Origin: Pseudomonas sp. PICF141
Lineage (GTDB): Bacteria > Pseudomonadota > Gammaproteobacteria > Pseudomonadales > Pseudomonadaceae
Reading direction: 5' to 3'
Assembly: GCF_002286815.1 (NCBI RefSeq)
Contig: NZ_MUNM01000024.1
Span: forward strand, 1 to 64,000
Length of the DNA stretch: 64,000 nucleotides
The position numbers were made by a program, and so were the translations under genes. The notes beneath the pieces were generated by a model. That model was not told the origin of the DNA. It worked only from the letters and a program-made list of their open reading frames with translations, and searched no databases. This document shows, piece by piece, positions 1-9,201 of this stretch. Every line of letters starts with the position of its first letter. The stretch's first letter is position 1.

Positions 1-128
1 ATAGCTACGTTGTTCATGGCAATGATCTCCGATGAGCCCCCGGTGAAAGCTTAGTGGGCGATCACAGGGGGGGAGGCGGGGGTAGCCATTTCATTAGGTC
101 CCGGATCGCCAAGTTCGCCACCGCCCCC

Positions 129-153
129 GTAGGAGCGAGGCTTGCCCGCGAAG
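129..153. repeat. Single class A REP arm
   Basis: This is one copy of the arm GTAGGAGCGAGGCTTGCC followed by CGCGAAG, the commonest palindromic repeat of the window. No opposite arm lies nearby, so it is a solitary REP rather than a REPIN pair. It sits just beyond the stop of the minus-strand AraC gene. I see no gene in bases 1-182. Confidence 0.85.
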
Positions 154-182
154 GCGCCAGACCAATCAGCACAAGGTCCGGA

Positions 183-1199
183 TCAGTCGGCTTCGTTAAG
201 AATCAAACTCCGATAATGCCCAGGATTGGACCCCGACCACTTGCGAAAGGCCTTGTAGAACGAGCTGGTGTCGGCAAACCCCAAACGGGTGGCGATTTCG
301 GCGAAGCTGATGGCAGGCTCGGCCAGCCAGACGATCGCCAGCTCCTTGCGCACACTGTCTTTGAGCCCTTGATAAGTCTGGCCCTCTTCGGCCAGGCGGC
401 GGCGCAGGGTCGAGGCGGACATGCACAATCGCTGCGCCAGCGCCTCGGTTTCCGGCCAGTGCTCGGCGGGCAATTGCCGCAAATTGTATTTGATTCGGCT
501 GGCCAGGCTCTCGGGATCGCGGTATTTGACCAGGATATTCGCTGGCGCATGAGCGAGGAATCGCTTCAGTTCTTCAGGGCTGCGCTTGATCGGCAAGTCC
601 AGGCAGTCAGCCGAGAAAATCATCCGCGTGCGCGGTCGGTCGAACCGCAGGTTCTCGGAGAACATCACCCGGTAGTCATCGCAAAAATCCGGCGCCGGAC
701 AACGCAGTTCGATGGCCAGGATCGGTATCCGCCGCCCCGCCAGCCAGCAGGCCACGCCATGCACGATCATCCAGTAAGTGAAGTAGGTAAAGGCGCGGCG
801 CGGGTCTTCGTCGTCCTCCAGCAGGACGATTTCCGCCAGGCTTTGCTGGCGCACCAATTGCGCGGGCAAGCGCTCGAGCATCAACGACAGAAAGCTCAAG
901 CCCGAGGTCAGCGCGGCGGACAGGGTCGGCTGAGCCATGGAGCAGCGACACAGAAACTCCAGACTGCCGGACTTGAGTTTGCGCGGGTCCATGCCAAAGA
1001 ATTCATCGTCCCCGCGCCGGGCCAGCAAGCGCCACAGCCGTGCATAAGCAGTGGCAGGAACACGGGCGTCGCTGGTTTGCAGCAGCGCAGGATCGATGCC
1101 GACCTTATTCAACACCTCTGCGGTGGCAGCGCCCGGGGCGCAACTTTGCAACAGCGCTTCACGCACCAGTTGAACGGCGATGGTGTCTTTTTCCGACAT
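183..1199 (-). CDS. AraC-family transcriptional regulator
   Basis: The 338-aa protein has an N-terminal arabinose-binding-like domain (about residues 20-200, the type found in OruR/ArgR-like AraC proteins) and a C-terminal double helix-turn-helix at about 235-330. The second HTH carries the family signature ISFAEIATRLGFADTSSFYK followed by FRKWSG..PGHYR. It probably activates a catabolic or virulence-related gene elsewhere, since no adjacent target is obvious: the next gene upstream, pssA, is codirectional but begins a separate unit. The start ATG gives a full-length family member. The target and effector cannot be told from the sequence. Confidence 0.9.
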   Translation of the reverse strand: MSEKDTIAVQLVREALLQSCAPGAATAEVLNKVGIDPALLQTSDARVPATAYARLWRLLARRGDDEFFGMDPRKLKSGSLEFLCRCSMAQPTLSAALTSGLSFLSLMLERLPAQLVRQQSLAEIVLLEDDEDPRRAFTYFTYWMIVHGVACWLAGRRIPILAIELRCPAPDFCDDYRVMFSENLRFDRPRTRMIFSADCLDLPIKRSPEELKRFLAHAPANILVKYRDPESLASRIKYNLRQLPAEHWPETEALAQRLCMSASTLRRRLAEEGQTYQGLKDSVRKELAIVWLAEPAISFAEIATRLGFADTSSFYKAFRKWSGSNPGHYRSLILNEAD

Positions 1200-1277
1200 T
1201 GACCGAGGCGAGCCTTGTTGTTTGAGTGGTGAGCATATTAACGCACAGGCACCACACCTGCCTCGCCGTGCGGGGAC

Positions 1278-2621
1278 CTACAAAATCCGATACAACAACC
1301 GCTCGATCCGTACCCGGCTCACACGCTTGAGAAACTTGGCCACCCCCGCCGGATAATCCGGCAGCGTTTCCAGATCCTGATACCGCTCGATGCGGTGGGT
1401 GTGCAGGAAAATCTCCGCCAGCTCTTTGTCACGCGGCGCCAGTAATTCGCCTTTCGGATCATCGATCAGCAACGCGTTTTCCAGGTCGAGACGGAATGCA
1501 CGCGGGTTGAGGTTGTTGCCGGTCAGCAAGGTGTAGCGCTGATCGATCCACATGCCCTTCAGGTGATAGGTGTTGTCATCATCTTTCCACAAATGTAGGT
1601 TCAGCCTGCCACTGTCGATGCTGCGCTGATGGCGCTTGGCGAAGCGTCGCAGGCTGATTTCGTAAAGGTAGGGCAGCGCCGCGATCACCTTGAACGGTTC
1701 GCTGGGCGGGATGTAGAAATCATTGGCGGTTTTGTCGCCGACGATGATGTCGATCTTCACCCCCCGCGCCAGCGCCCGGTTGATTTCCCGGGTTACGGCC
1801 AGCGGCAGGTTGAAGTACGGCGTGCAGATGGTCAGCTGATGCTGGGCGCTGGCAATCAGCTCGCAAATCACCCGACTCAACGGGTTGTTTTTGCCCACAC
1901 CGAGCAATGGACTGACCGATAAACCGCCCTTCACCGTGCTGCCTGCCGTGGTGTCGTATGCCGCATGCTTTAAACGGCTGCGCAAATCGCCAATGTCGTG
2001 ACGCAAGCTGCGGGTGGTCGGCAGGTTCGGCAGGTCGAGGCGATGCACCGCTTGGGAGGCGATCAGGCCGTGCTGAATCAGGTGCTGCATCGAATCGGCC
2101 AGCGCCTGATTCTGCAATAAGTGATAACGATCGAAGCGGTACTTGCCGAATTTATGCAGGTAAACATTGTTCAGGCTCGCGCCGCTGTAGAGCACGCAAT
2201 CATCGATCACGAAGCCCTTCAAATGCAGCACGCCGAACAGTTCGCGAGTCTGCACCGGTACGCCGTACACCGGCACAACGCTTTCGTGGGTCCGGGTCAT
2301 CTCCTGATACCAGGCCGCGTTGCCCGGCTGCTTGCCGGCACCGATCAAACCGCGTTGGGCGCGCAACCAGTCCACGACCACCACCACGTCCAGTTCCGGG
2401 CGCGCCAGTTTGGCGGCATGCAGGGCATCGAGAATTTCCTGCCCGGCCTCATCCTGTTGCAGGTACAGCGCGACGATATAGATGCGCCGGGTTGCCTGAG
2501 CGATTTGCTCCAGCAGGCAACGACGGAATTCGGCAGCGCCGGAAAGGATGGTGACGGCATCGGCGGTCAGCGGAAAACTGCGCAGTTTAGGCAGCAGAGA
2601 GCGTTTGAAAAGCGACGGCAT
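1278..2621 (-). CDS. pssA: CDP-diacylglycerol-serine O-phosphatidyltransferase (phosphatidylserine synthase)
   Basis: The 447-aa enzyme of the phospholipase D superfamily makes phosphatidylserine from CDP-diacylglycerol and L-serine, the first committed step to phosphatidylethanolamine at the inner membrane. Two HKD-type motifs are visible: HLKGFVIDDCVLYSGAS in the N-terminal half and HLKGMWIDQRYTLLTGNN in the C-terminal half. The length matches E. coli PssA (about 450 aa). An open frame runs upstream to 3371, but the protein families start at MPSLFKRSLLPK, so I place the ATG at 2621. The upstream extension is antisense to the TetR gene and reads through a REP repeat. Confidence 0.92.
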   Translation of the reverse strand: MPSLFKRSLLPKLRSFPLTADAVTILSGAAEFRRCLLEQIAQATRRIYIVALYLQQDEAGQEILDALHAAKLARPELDVVVVVDWLRAQRGLIGAGKQPGNAAWYQEMTRTHESVVPVYGVPVQTRELFGVLHLKGFVIDDCVLYSGASLNNVYLHKFGKYRFDRYHLLQNQALADSMQHLIQHGLIASQAVHRLDLPNLPTTRSLRHDIGDLRSRLKHAAYDTTAGSTVKGGLSVSPLLGVGKNNPLSRVICELIASAQHQLTICTPYFNLPLAVTREINRALARGVKIDIIVGDKTANDFYIPPSEPFKVIAALPYLYEISLRRFAKRHQRSIDSGRLNLHLWKDDDNTYHLKGMWIDQRYTLLTGNNLNPRAFRLDLENALLIDDPKGELLAPRDKELAEIFLHTHRIERYQDLETLPDYPAGVAKFLKRVSRVRIERLLYRIL

Positions 2622-2702
2622 AGGGCTCGCAAAGGGTCGAATCCGAAGAACCCGAGAGCTTACACCATGGATGGGTTTGGGTCTTGTTACTGTCTGTAAT
2701 GG

Positions 2703-2772
2703 CCTCTTCGCGGTAAGCCTCGTTCCTGCGGTTGATTGCATTCCCCTGTAGGAGCGAGGCTTGCCCGCGAAG
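2703..2772. repeat. Class A REPIN, left arm degenerate
   Basis: The right arm (2745-2772) is a perfect copy of the class A repeat. The left arm (2703-2730) is the inverted copy with a deletion and substitutions (CTTCGCGGTAAGCCTCGTTC). It separates pssA from the tetR gene. Confidence 0.8.
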
Positions 2773-2837
2773 ACAATCTCACAGCCACCAGAAATAATTT
2801 CTTGACCAAGGAGAACGATCATTCTACTGTTGGCCAC

Positions 2838-3401
2838 ATGAACGAAATCACTAGCAACGACACACGCGACATCATTCTGGATGTCACCGAAAAGTTGATC
2901 TACAAAAGTGGCATCGCGGCCACTGGCATGGATCTTCTGGTGAAAACCGCCGGCGTTTCCAGAAAAAGTATTTACCGCTACTTCGCCAACAAGGAGGAGC
3001 TTACCGTCGCGGCCCTGCAACGCCGTGATGTGCGCTGGATGCAGTGGTACCGAACGGAAGTCGGCAAGGCAAAAACCCCGGCCGAGCGGCTGCTCAACCT
3101 GTTTACCGTGCTCAGGACCTGGTTCGATTCCGAAGGCTTTCGCGGTTGCGCCTTCATTAACACCAGCGGCGAAACCGGCGATGCCCAAGACCCGGTTCGC
3201 CTGGTTGCCAAAGACCACAAACAGAAACTGCTCGACTACCTGTGCGAGCTCTGTACCGAACATGGCGCTACAGACCCGGAGACGCTGGCCAGACAGCTGC
3301 TGATCCTGATCGACGGTGCCATTACCGTAGCGCTTGTGATGGGTGATCACAGTGCCGCCGATAATGCGCAATGCATGGCGCGAAAGTTATTGGACCTGTA
3401 A
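2838..3401 (+). CDS. TetR/AcrR-family transcriptional repressor
   Basis: The 187-aa regulator has an N-terminal HTH at about residues 12-58 ([20 protein letters not shown] then FANKEEL), followed by an all-helical ligand domain with the conserved patch [14 protein letters not shown] seen in a common TetR subgroup. The ATG at 2838 (MNEITSND) was chosen over the upstream in-frame start at 2736 because the latter lies in the REPIN. The DUF1348 gene starts 55 bases downstream on the same strand, so the pair is probably one transcript and the regulator may control that gene. The ligand is unknown. Confidence 0.88.
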   Translation: MNEITSNDTRDIILDVTEKLIYKSGIAATGMDLLVKTAGVSRKSIYRYFANKEELTVAALQRRDVRWMQWYRTEVGKAKTPAERLLNLFTVLRTWFDSEGFRGCAFINTSGETGDAQDPVRLVAKDHKQKLLDYLCELCTEHGATDPETLARQLLILIDGAITVALVMGDHSAADNAQCMARKLLDL

Positions 3402-3456
3402 CACTTTAAATAAGCCGACAACTTGCTGGAACATTAATTTGATAGGGAGACTTGAT

Positions 3457-3933
3457 ATGTCTACTGCCGAAGTTCGTCCGCCATTGCCACCCTTTACCCG
3501 GGAATCGGCCATCGAAAAAGTTCGCCTGGCCGAAGATGGCTGGAACTCCCGCGACCCGGAACGGGTGTCGCTGGCCTATACCCTGGACACCCAGTGGCGT
3601 AACCGCGCCGAGTTCGCTCACAACCGCGAAGAAGCCAAAAGCTTTCTGACCCGTAAATGGGCCAAGGAATTGGACTACCGGCTGATCAAGGAGCTTTGGG
3701 CCCATGGCGACAACCGTATCGCCGTGCGTTATGCCTACGAATGGCATGACGATTCGGGCAACTGGTTCCGTTCCTACGGTAACGAGAACTGGGAGTTCGA
3801 CGAGAACGGCTTGATGTTCAACCGTTACGCCTGCATCAACGACATGCCGATCAAGGAAAGCGAGCGCAAGTTCCACTGGCCGCTGGGTCGCCGACCGGAT
3901 GATCACCCGGGCTTGTCCGATCTGGGTCTGTAA
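3457..3933 (+). CDS. DUF1348 (NTF2-like) family protein
   Basis: The 158-aa protein belongs to the DUF1348 family, small SnoaL/NTF2-fold cone proteins. The family pattern is visible: [20 protein letters not shown], then the NRAEF, KRxxEL-type helix ([15 protein letters not shown]), [20 protein letters not shown] and the terminal [16 protein letters not shown] ribosome site GGGAG lies 9 bases before the ATG. It is co-oriented with the TetR gene just upstream, a pairing often seen for this family. The biochemical role is not established. The NTF2 fold suggests binding of a small hydrophobic or oxidised molecule, but that is inference. Confidence 0.9.
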   Translation: MSTAEVRPPLPPFTRESAIEKVRLAEDGWNSRDPERVSLAYTLDTQWRNRAEFAHNREEAKSFLTRKWAKELDYRLIKELWAHGDNRIAVRYAYEWHDDSGNWFRSYGNENWEFDENGLMFNRYACINDMPIKESERKFHWPLGRRPDDHPGLSDLGL

Positions 3934-3949
3934 CTTCACCTCACCTCGA

Positions 3950-4050
3950 TGATCGTTCCCACGCTCCGCGTGGGAATGCATCCCATGACGCTCCGCGCCA
4001 CATCCGAAGCGCACATACCGGCATTCCCACGTAAGGCGTGGGAACGATCG
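3950..4050. repeat. Class D inverted repeat (GATCGTTCCCACGC family)
   Basis: The arms GATCGTTCCCACGCTCCGCG (from 3951) and its inverted copy ending CGTGGGAACGATC (to about 4049) flank a core with GACGCTCCGCGCC. This is the common palindromic intergenic repeat of fluorescent pseudomonads, unrelated in sequence to the class A REP. It lies between the DUF1348 gene and the TSUP permease. A shortened copy is at 50517-50550. Confidence 0.85.
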
Positions 4051-4133
4051 GCTGTATCAGGATAACTTTATGGGTAAGATACCGGCCTTCCCCCGCAGCC
4101 CATCTTCTGCGCCCTGCCGAATAAGCCGATTCC

Positions 4134-4913
4134 ATGCCTTTCGAACTCAGCGTTGACCTCACTACCTTGGCCGTTCTGGCCCTCGTCGCTTTCATTGCCG
4201 GTTTTATCGATGCCATCGCTGGCGGTGGCGGTCTGTTGACCACCCCGGCGCTGCTGACCGCCGGCCTGCCGCCGCACTTGGTACTGGGCACTAACAAACT
4301 CAGTTCGACCTTCGGCTCGGCCACCGCCAGTTTCACCTTCTACCGGCGCAAACTGTTTCATCCACGGCAATGGATGCACGCCATTGTCGGTACGCTGGTG
4401 GGCGCACTCACCGGTGCCGTGGTCGCTCATTACCTGCCGGCGGAATGGCTGAACAAGATGCTGCCGGTGATCGTGTTCGCCTGCGGTCTGTACCTGTTGT
4501 TCGGCGGCACACCAAAGGCGCCACTGGACAGCGACGCACCGATCAAGAAGAAGTGGCAGTCGAGCCAGGGCTTCAGCCTCGGCTTCTACGACGGCGTGGC
4601 CGGTCCGGGAACGGGGGCGTTCTGGACCGTCAGCAGCCTGCTGCTCTACCCCATCGACCTGGTCAAGGCCAGTGGCGTGGCACGCAGCATGAACTTCGTC
4701 AGCAACATCGCGGCGCTGTCGGTGTTCATCTTTTCCGGACAGGTGGACTGGATCATCGGCCTGAGCATGGGCCTGTCGGTGATGGTCGGCGCCTTCTTCG
4801 GGGCGCGCACCGCCATCAGCGGCGGTGCGAAATTCATTCGCCCTGTGTTCATCACCGTGGTACTCGGCCTGACCGTCCGGTTAGCCTGGCAGCACTGGTT
4901 CAGCGTGGCCTAA
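4134..4913 (+). CDS. TSUP (TauE/SafE) family membrane permease, YfcA-like
   Basis: The 259-aa inner-membrane protein has about eight hydrophobic helices arranged as two similar halves. The family signature [22 protein letters not shown] is in helix 1, and the second-half counterpart [20 protein letters not shown] is at about residue 150. It resembles E. coli YfcA. TSUP proteins export or import sulfur-containing organic anions such as sulfite or sulfoacetate. The substrate here is unknown. Its 3' end overlaps the convergent nudC gene by 33 bases. Confidence 0.9.
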   Translation: MPFELSVDLTTLAVLALVAFIAGFIDAIAGGGGLLTTPALLTAGLPPHLVLGTNKLSSTFGSATASFTFYRRKLFHPRQWMHAIVGTLVGALTGAVVAHYLPAEWLNKMLPVIVFACGLYLLFGGTPKAPLDSDAPIKKKWQSSQGFSLGFYDGVAGPGTGAFWTVSSLLLYPIDLVKASGVARSMNFVSNIAALSVFIFSGQVDWIIGLSMGLSVMVGAFFGARTAISGGAKFIRPVFITVVLGLTVRLAWQHWFSVA

Positions 4914-5711
4914 GCGCCGCGCCACATAGACGTCGATAAGGTAACGGGCAATCGAGCGCGACGCCGGCAACGGCGGCAGCTCATGCACGTTGAACCACTG
5001 GGCGTCTTCGATCTCGTCCTCCTGACAGACAATCTCGCCACCGGCGTACTCGGCATGAAAACCGAGCATCATCGAATGCGGGAACGGCCAGCACTGACTG
5101 CCCATGTACTGGATGTTCTTGACCTCGATCTGCACCTCTTCGCGGACCTCGCGAATCAGGCAATCCTCGGCCGATTCACCCGGCTCGGCAAACCCCGCCA
5201 GCGTGCTGTAGACCCCGGTGACAAAACGCGGCGAGCGAGCCAGCAGAACCTCGTCGCCACGGGTCACCAGCACAATCATGCTCGGTGAAATGCGCGGATA
5301 GTGGCGAATATCACAGGGTTCACAGTACATCGCTCGCTCACGGGGCACCTGGTTCATCACCTGCCCGCAATTGCCACAAAAACGGTGTTCACGGGCCCAT
5401 GTACCGATTTGCGCCGCGTAGCCAAGCACCTTGTAGACGGTGTGATCGTCCTCGAGCATGAACGCTCGCAAGCCTTTCCAGTTACAGCCTGGCACGTCGC
5501 TGTGACTACGCAGCTCCAGCAAGTAGACCGGTTCGCCATCCAGAAGACCAATGCCATGCTCGCCGAGAATCGACAGGTCCTGGCGCTTGAGCCATTCGCG
5601 CGGAAACAGCGCGCCATTGTCATCGAACAAAAAACCTTCAGGGCTGCGCGCCACGGCCCAGCCGCCGGGTTGATCGGTGTCCAGTACTGCGGTGGTCCAG
5701 CGTGAAATCAT
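4881..5711 (-). CDS. nudC: NAD(H) pyrophosphatase / RNA NAD-decapping hydrolase
   Basis: The 276-aa protein hydrolyses NADH to NMNH and AMP, and in characterised homologues removes NAD caps from RNA. It has a zinc ribbon (CGNC at about residues 112-115 and CEPC at 130-133) and a Nudix box [21 protein letters not shown] starting near residue 172. The NudC signature follows, here [12 protein letters not shown] instead of the usual SQPWPFPxS. The upstream crotonase ends 6 bases before this start on the same strand, so the two are probably cotranscribed. It is convergent with, and overlaps, the TSUP permease gene. Confidence 0.95.
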   Translation of the reverse strand: MISRWTTAVLDTDQPGGWAVARSPEGFLFDDNGALFPREWLKRQDLSILGEHGIGLLDGEPVYLLELRSHSDVPGCNWKGLRAFMLEDDHTVYKVLGYAAQIGTWAREHRFCGNCGQVMNQVPRERAMYCEPCDIRHYPRISPSMIVLVTRGDEVLLARSPRFVTGVYSTLAGFAEPGESAEDCLIREVREEVQIEVKNIQYMGSQCWPFPHSMMLGFHAEYAGGEIVCQEDEIEDAQWFNVHELPPLPASRSIARYLIDVYVARRLGHAEPVLPG

Positions 5712-5717
5712 GGTTAA

Positions 5718-6530
5718 TCAATCCAGAAATTCGGGTTTCTGTTTGCTCAAATGGGCGGCCATGGCCACGCGCAGATCGGTGGATTGCAGCATGGCGGCGT
5801 TCCAGGTAGCGACGTATTCGAGGCCGTCGTCGATGCGATGGTCACGCATGTAGCTGATCATTTCCTTGGTGCCGGCGACGGCAATCGGCGACTTGCTGGC
5901 GATCTCGCGGGCAATGCCCATCACACCTTCAAGCAGGCTGACGGTGTCGCTGTAGACGCGGTTGACCAAGCCGATGGAACGCGCTTCGTCGGCGCCAAAG
6001 GTGCGACCAGTGTAAGCCAGTTCACGCAGCATGCCGTCACCGATTATCCGTGGTAAGCGTTGCAAAGTGCCTACATCGGCCGCCATGCCGAGGTCGATTT
6101 CCTTGATGGAAAATTGCGCATCCTGGGCCGCGTAACGCATGTCGCAGGCTGAAATCAGGTCGATGGCGCCACCCAGGCAATAACCCTGAATCGCCGCCAG
6201 CACCGGCTTGCGGCAGTTGTCGACGGCATTGAACGAAGCTTGCAGCCTGAGGACCGTGCGCCGCAGGATACGTGCATTGCGCCCGACATCCTTGCCCAAC
6301 TCGTTGGCCACGCCGGCGAGCATCATCAGGTCGATCCCGGAAGAAAAATGCTTGCCGGCACCGCCGAGCACCACCACCCGGACTTCATCGGTGTCGTCGA
6401 TCCACCGGAAAATTTCGATGATCTCGCTCCAGAACGCGGCGTTCATCGAATTGATCTTTTCCGGACGATTGATCTGCACATGGGCGATGTTATCGGCCAG
6501 TTCGACGCTGAAGGCGGTGTATTGAGACAT
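5718..6530 (-). CDS. Crotonase-fold enzyme, probable delta(3,5)-delta(2,4)-dienoyl-CoA isomerase
   Basis: The 270-aa enoyl-CoA hydratase/isomerase superfamily protein has the oxyanion-hole segments GKHFSSGIDLMML and GYCLGGAIDLISACDMRY. It also has the block SIKEIDLGMAADVGTLQRLP, which matches the peroxisomal/mitochondrial ECH1 family. There the Glu (KEID) and Asp (MAAD) are the catalytic pair that shifts 3,5-dienoyl-CoA to 2,4-dienoyl-CoA during oxidation of unsaturated fatty acids. A plain enoyl-CoA hydratase would usually have a second Glu where this has the Asp. nudC follows 6 bases downstream and is likely in the same transcript. Confidence 0.88.
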   Translation of the reverse strand: MSQYTAFSVELADNIAHVQINRPEKINSMNAAFWSEIIEIFRWIDDTDEVRVVVLGGAGKHFSSGIDLMMLAGVANELGKDVGRNARILRRTVLRLQASFNAVDNCRKPVLAAIQGYCLGGAIDLISACDMRYAAQDAQFSIKEIDLGMAADVGTLQRLPRIIGDGMLRELAYTGRTFGADEARSIGLVNRVYSDTVSLLEGVMGIAREIASKSPIAVAGTKEMISYMRDHRIDDGLEYVATWNAAMLQSTDLRVAMAAHLSKQKPEFLD

Positions 6531-6651
6531 GGCAGTGATCCTTTACCGGGTAGAAAACGAGGCCCGAACTATAACAAGGCATCCGTACTGGCAGTAAGGC
6601 TGCGGTTCGGCCAAATGCGGGACTGTTCCGGGTTCTGTGGTGTCTGCACCG

Positions 6652-6746
6652 GTCTCTTCGCGGGCAAGCCTCGCTCCTACGGGTTATGTGTCGGTCGCAC
6701 GTTATGTATCCGACACCATTCCCCTGTAGGAGCGAGGCTTGCCCGA
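6652..6746. repeat. Class A REPIN, right arm truncated
   Basis: The left arm is CTCTTCGCGGGCAAGCCTCG with CTCCTAC. The right arm CCTGTAGGAGCGAGGCTTGC ends early at CCCGAAG, missing the CG of the usual CCCGCGAAG. Together with the class C repeat that follows, it fills most of the 386-base spacer between the crotonase and the sensor kinase. I see no gene there. Confidence 0.85.
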
Positions 6747-6776
6747 AGCTGAACGCTCACCAAGACTGGTAATTCT

Positions 6777-6900
6777 TGTGGCGAGGGGGCTTGCCCCCGT
6801 TGGGTCGCGAAGCGGCCCCTTGCATTTCTTCAGTCACATCACGGGGGACAGGATTGGCGACTGCTTCGCAGCCGAACGCGGGCAAGCCCCCTCGCCACAG
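6777..6900. repeat. Class C palindromic repeat pair
   Basis: The outer arms TTGTGGCGAGGGGGCTTGCC and GGCAAGCCCCCTCGCCACAG are inverted copies. The inner arms GGGTCGCGAAGCGGCCCC and CTGCTTCGCAGCCGAAC flank a short unique loop. The same element recurs at 41041-41161 and 63750-63847. It lies just beyond the stop of the minus-strand histidine kinase gene and could form a long hairpin in its transcript. Confidence 0.88.
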
Positions 6901-6916
6901 GGGACGGTGAAAGAAT

Positions 6917-8218
6917 TCAAACAAGTGTCGGCAACCAAAGCCGAAACCGCGCGCCCCCCAGCGGCGAAGCTTGCACGGTGAGTGTGCCGCTCTGTGCTTC
7001 CAGCGCCCGGCGGCTGATCGCCAGCCCCAGACCAAACCCGCCAGTGGCGCGGTCCCGGCTGCGGTCCAGCCGATAAAACGGCTCGAAAATCCGCTCCCGC
7101 TCTTCTTCCGGAATGCCGATACCATCGTCATCCACCCAGATCTCACAGCCTTTGGGACACACCTGCACGCCGATCTGAATCCGTTTTTCGCAGTACCGCA
7201 TGGCGTTGCGCAGCAGGTTCTGGATCGCCCGCGCGGTCAAGCGCGGGTCCAGTGAGAAGCGTTCGAGCTGGCCGTTGAGCAGCACATCGATGACGATTTG
7301 CGGTGATTCAAGTTCTTCGTCGACGCTGCCCAAAATGCTGTCGATAAACTCATCCAGCGACACATCGACCTGTTCCGGCAGTTGCCCCGGGTTTTGCAAA
7401 CGGCTGTAAGACAGCAACTCCAGCACCAGCTCATCCAGCTCTCGAATGTGCGCGACCAGGCCTTGCAGGCGTTCGCGGCTGGTGGCCGGCAAGTCATCGG
7501 ACAGCGCCAGGGCCAGGCCGAAATCCAGCCGCGTCAGTGGCGTGCGCAACTCATGGGACACGGCGTTGAGCAGATCGCGTTGCTGGTTGAGCAAGTTTTC
7601 GATGTCGCCGGCCATGGTGTCGAAAACATTGGCCAGGTTGCCGATGTTGGAGCTGGGGGAAATCTGTGTGCGCTCGCTCAGGTGTCCCCTGCCAAAACGT
7701 TCGGCGGTACTTTTGAGGCGCTCCAGGTCGCGCCAGTGAGGGCGCAACCACAGCAACAGACAGGCAAGCATGGTCGCGCCGATCAGCACGTTGATGCTCC
7801 AGTACAACCAGCTGACGTCCGTCGGGTCCGGCGGCACGACCATCTTGACGACCAGTTTCTCGTTCAGCGGTGCCACGGCCAAGGTACGCCAGCCCCAATC
7901 ACCGATGCGCACGACGTTTTCCCCGCGCTGCAAGCGCGCACGTTCATCCAGCGTAAATTCGGCATCATTGTTCCGGGCCAACACAATGTTCAGCGGCTGG
8001 AATTCCTTGTCCATTTCGTCTGCCAGCGCCGGCCACTGCTCAGTAGGCACCGCGCGAAACTGCTTGACGATCAGCGTTTGCAAACCTCGGGAATAATCGA
8101 GGTTGTAGGTGACAAAACGCTCATGGAACACCTGGATCACCAGGTCCGGCACCAGGTAGATCGCCGCGCTGAACGAGACGATAGTCACCAGGTAGAGGCG
8201 AAACAGGATTCTGAACAT
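6917..8218 (-). CDS. Two-component sensor histidine kinase, RstB-like
   Basis: The 433-aa inner-membrane sensor has TM helix 1 at about residues 5-27, a periplasmic domain of about 105 residues, TM helix 2 at about 138-158, then HAMP and a HisKA domain with the phospho-accepting His in AVSHELRTPLTRL (about residue 228). A HATPase domain follows, with N box LLRNAMRY, G1 DDDGIGIP and G2 GFGLGLAISRR. The start MFRILFRL at 8218 was chosen because the longer frame to 8338 would overlap the response regulator. It lies 4 bases after the regulator stop, in one operon. Divergent RND pump genes next door match the PA1435-PA1438 arrangement of P. aeruginosa. Confidence 0.92.
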   Translation of the reverse strand: MFRILFRLYLVTIVSFSAAIYLVPDLVIQVFHERFVTYNLDYSRGLQTLIVKQFRAVPTEQWPALADEMDKEFQPLNIVLARNNDAEFTLDERARLQRGENVVRIGDWGWRTLAVAPLNEKLVVKMVVPPDPTDVSWLYWSINVLIGATMLACLLLWLRPHWRDLERLKSTAERFGRGHLSERTQISPSSNIGNLANVFDTMAGDIENLLNQQRDLLNAVSHELRTPLTRLDFGLALALSDDLPATSRERLQGLVAHIRELDELVLELLSYSRLQNPGQLPEQVDVSLDEFIDSILGSVDEELESPQIVIDVLLNGQLERFSLDPRLTARAIQNLLRNAMRYCEKRIQIGVQVCPKGCEIWVDDDGIGIPEEERERIFEPFYRLDRSRDRATGGFGLGLAISRRALEAQSGTLTVQASPLGGARFRLWLPTLV

Positions 8219-8222
8219 CGAC

Positions 8223-8924
8223 TCAGCATTCCCACTCGGAGCGGCTGAACAGGTAGCCTTTGCCCCACACGGTCTTGATCTTGCGTGCCTCGCCAGCGTG
8301 ATCGTCGAATTTGCGCCGCAGCTTGGAGATGGCGACATCCACCGAGCGGTCGGTGCCGTTGAATTCGATACCGCGCAAGCGTTGCAGAATCTGGTCGCGG
8401 CTCAGTACTTCGCCGGCATGCCGGGCCAGCACCACCAGCAAGTTGTATTCACCGCTGGACAGTTCGACCGGTTGCTCGCGCCAGGTCACGGTGCGCTCGG
8501 ACAGGTCGATGCACAGATTGCCCATCAGAATGCGGTCGTTGGCGGTCATCGGTTCGCTGAGGCTGCTTCGGCGCAGCAACGTGCGTACCCTGGCCAGCAA
8601 AACGCGTGGTTCGCATGGTTTGGTGACGTAATCGTCGGCCCCCATTTCCAGGCCCAACACTTGATCGTGGCTGTCGTCGCGAGCGGTGAGCATCAGGATC
8701 GGCAAAGTCGCCGAATCGGCGCGCAGCAAGCGGCAGACCTGCAAACCGTCGAGCCCCGGCAGCATCAGGTCGAGAATCACCAGGTCCGGAGGATTGAGCC
8801 GCGCCCGTTCGCGCACATGATCGCCACGGCTGATCACGCTGACGCAATAACCGTTGCGCTCCAGGTAGCTGGCAATCAGTTCCGAAAGCGCGGAGTCGTC
8901 TTCGACCAGGAGGATGTTGGGCAT
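8223..8924 (-). CDS. OmpR-family response regulator
   Basis: The 233-aa protein has a receiver domain (residues 1-115) with the acidic pair in LLVEDD, the phosphorylated Asp in DLVILDLMLPGLDG (about 51), Thr in MLTARDD and Lys in YVTKPCEP. An OmpR-type winged helix follows (about 130-230), ending IKTVWGKGYLFSRSEWEC. The start is MPNILLVEDD at 8924; the open frame further upstream reads through a REPIN. It pairs with the kinase directly downstream and faces the MexMN-like pump operon, so control of that pump is likely but inferred. Confidence 0.93.
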   Translation of the reverse strand: MPNILLVEDDSALSELIASYLERNGYCVSVISRGDHVRERARLNPPDLVILDLMLPGLDGLQVCRLLRADSATLPILMLTARDDSHDQVLGLEMGADDYVTKPCEPRVLLARVRTLLRRSSLSEPMTANDRILMGNLCIDLSERTVTWREQPVELSSGEYNLLVVLARHAGEVLSRDQILQRLRGIEFNGTDRSVDVAISKLRRKFDDHAGEARKIKTVWGKGYLFSRSEWEC

Positions 8925-8960
8925 GGGGTGTTTCCAGAAAGTGCTGTGGTGACCATTAGG

Positions 8961-9054
8961 GCCTCTTCGCGGGCAAGCCTCGTTCCTACAGGGTTGCGGT
9001 TGGTCGGCGGATTGGCGTCCGGCACAAATCCTGTAGGAGCGAGGCTTGCCCGCG
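8961..9054. repeat. Class A REPIN in the divergent two-component/pump promoter region
   Basis: The left arm CCTCTTCGCGGGCAAGCCTC and right arm CCTGTAGGAGCGAGGCTTGC with CCGCGA are separated by a 40-base loop. The repeat lies between the divergent response-regulator and mexM starts, leaving about 145 bases for the pump promoter. Confidence 0.88.
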
Positions 9055-9112
9055 ATCGAGCGCGAAGCGGCCGCCAAGGATATACGCCCTCACGCCCGCG
9101 TGAGCAAAACCC

Positions 9113-9128
9113 TTACACAATTTCACAC
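9113..9128 (+). promoter_or_regulatory. Possible OmpR/RstA-type direct-repeat binding site upstream of mexM
   Basis: The sequence TTACACAATTTCACAC contains two imperfect TTxCAC half-sites nine bases apart. It starts 89 bases before the mexM ATG, in a spacer shared with the divergent response-regulator gene. Response regulators of this class bind direct repeats of this general form. This is a guess from pattern only. Confidence 0.25.
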
Positions 9129-9201
9129 AGCGCCTACAAAGCTTCACCGCTACCCTCGTCGGCCCCCCGTAGGATAAGGGGGTCAATATTGGGGTGTTTA
9201 C

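Noticed and set aside
54..1202. Plus-strand frame of 382 codons over the AraC gene
   Set aside because: It begins in REP sequence and reads the antisense of a clear AraC regulator.
2622..3371. Upstream extension of the pssA frame to a 697-aa protein
   Set aside because: The extra 250 residues are antisense to the TetR gene and include translated REP sequence (FAGKPRSYR); PssA-type proteins begin at the ATG at 2621.
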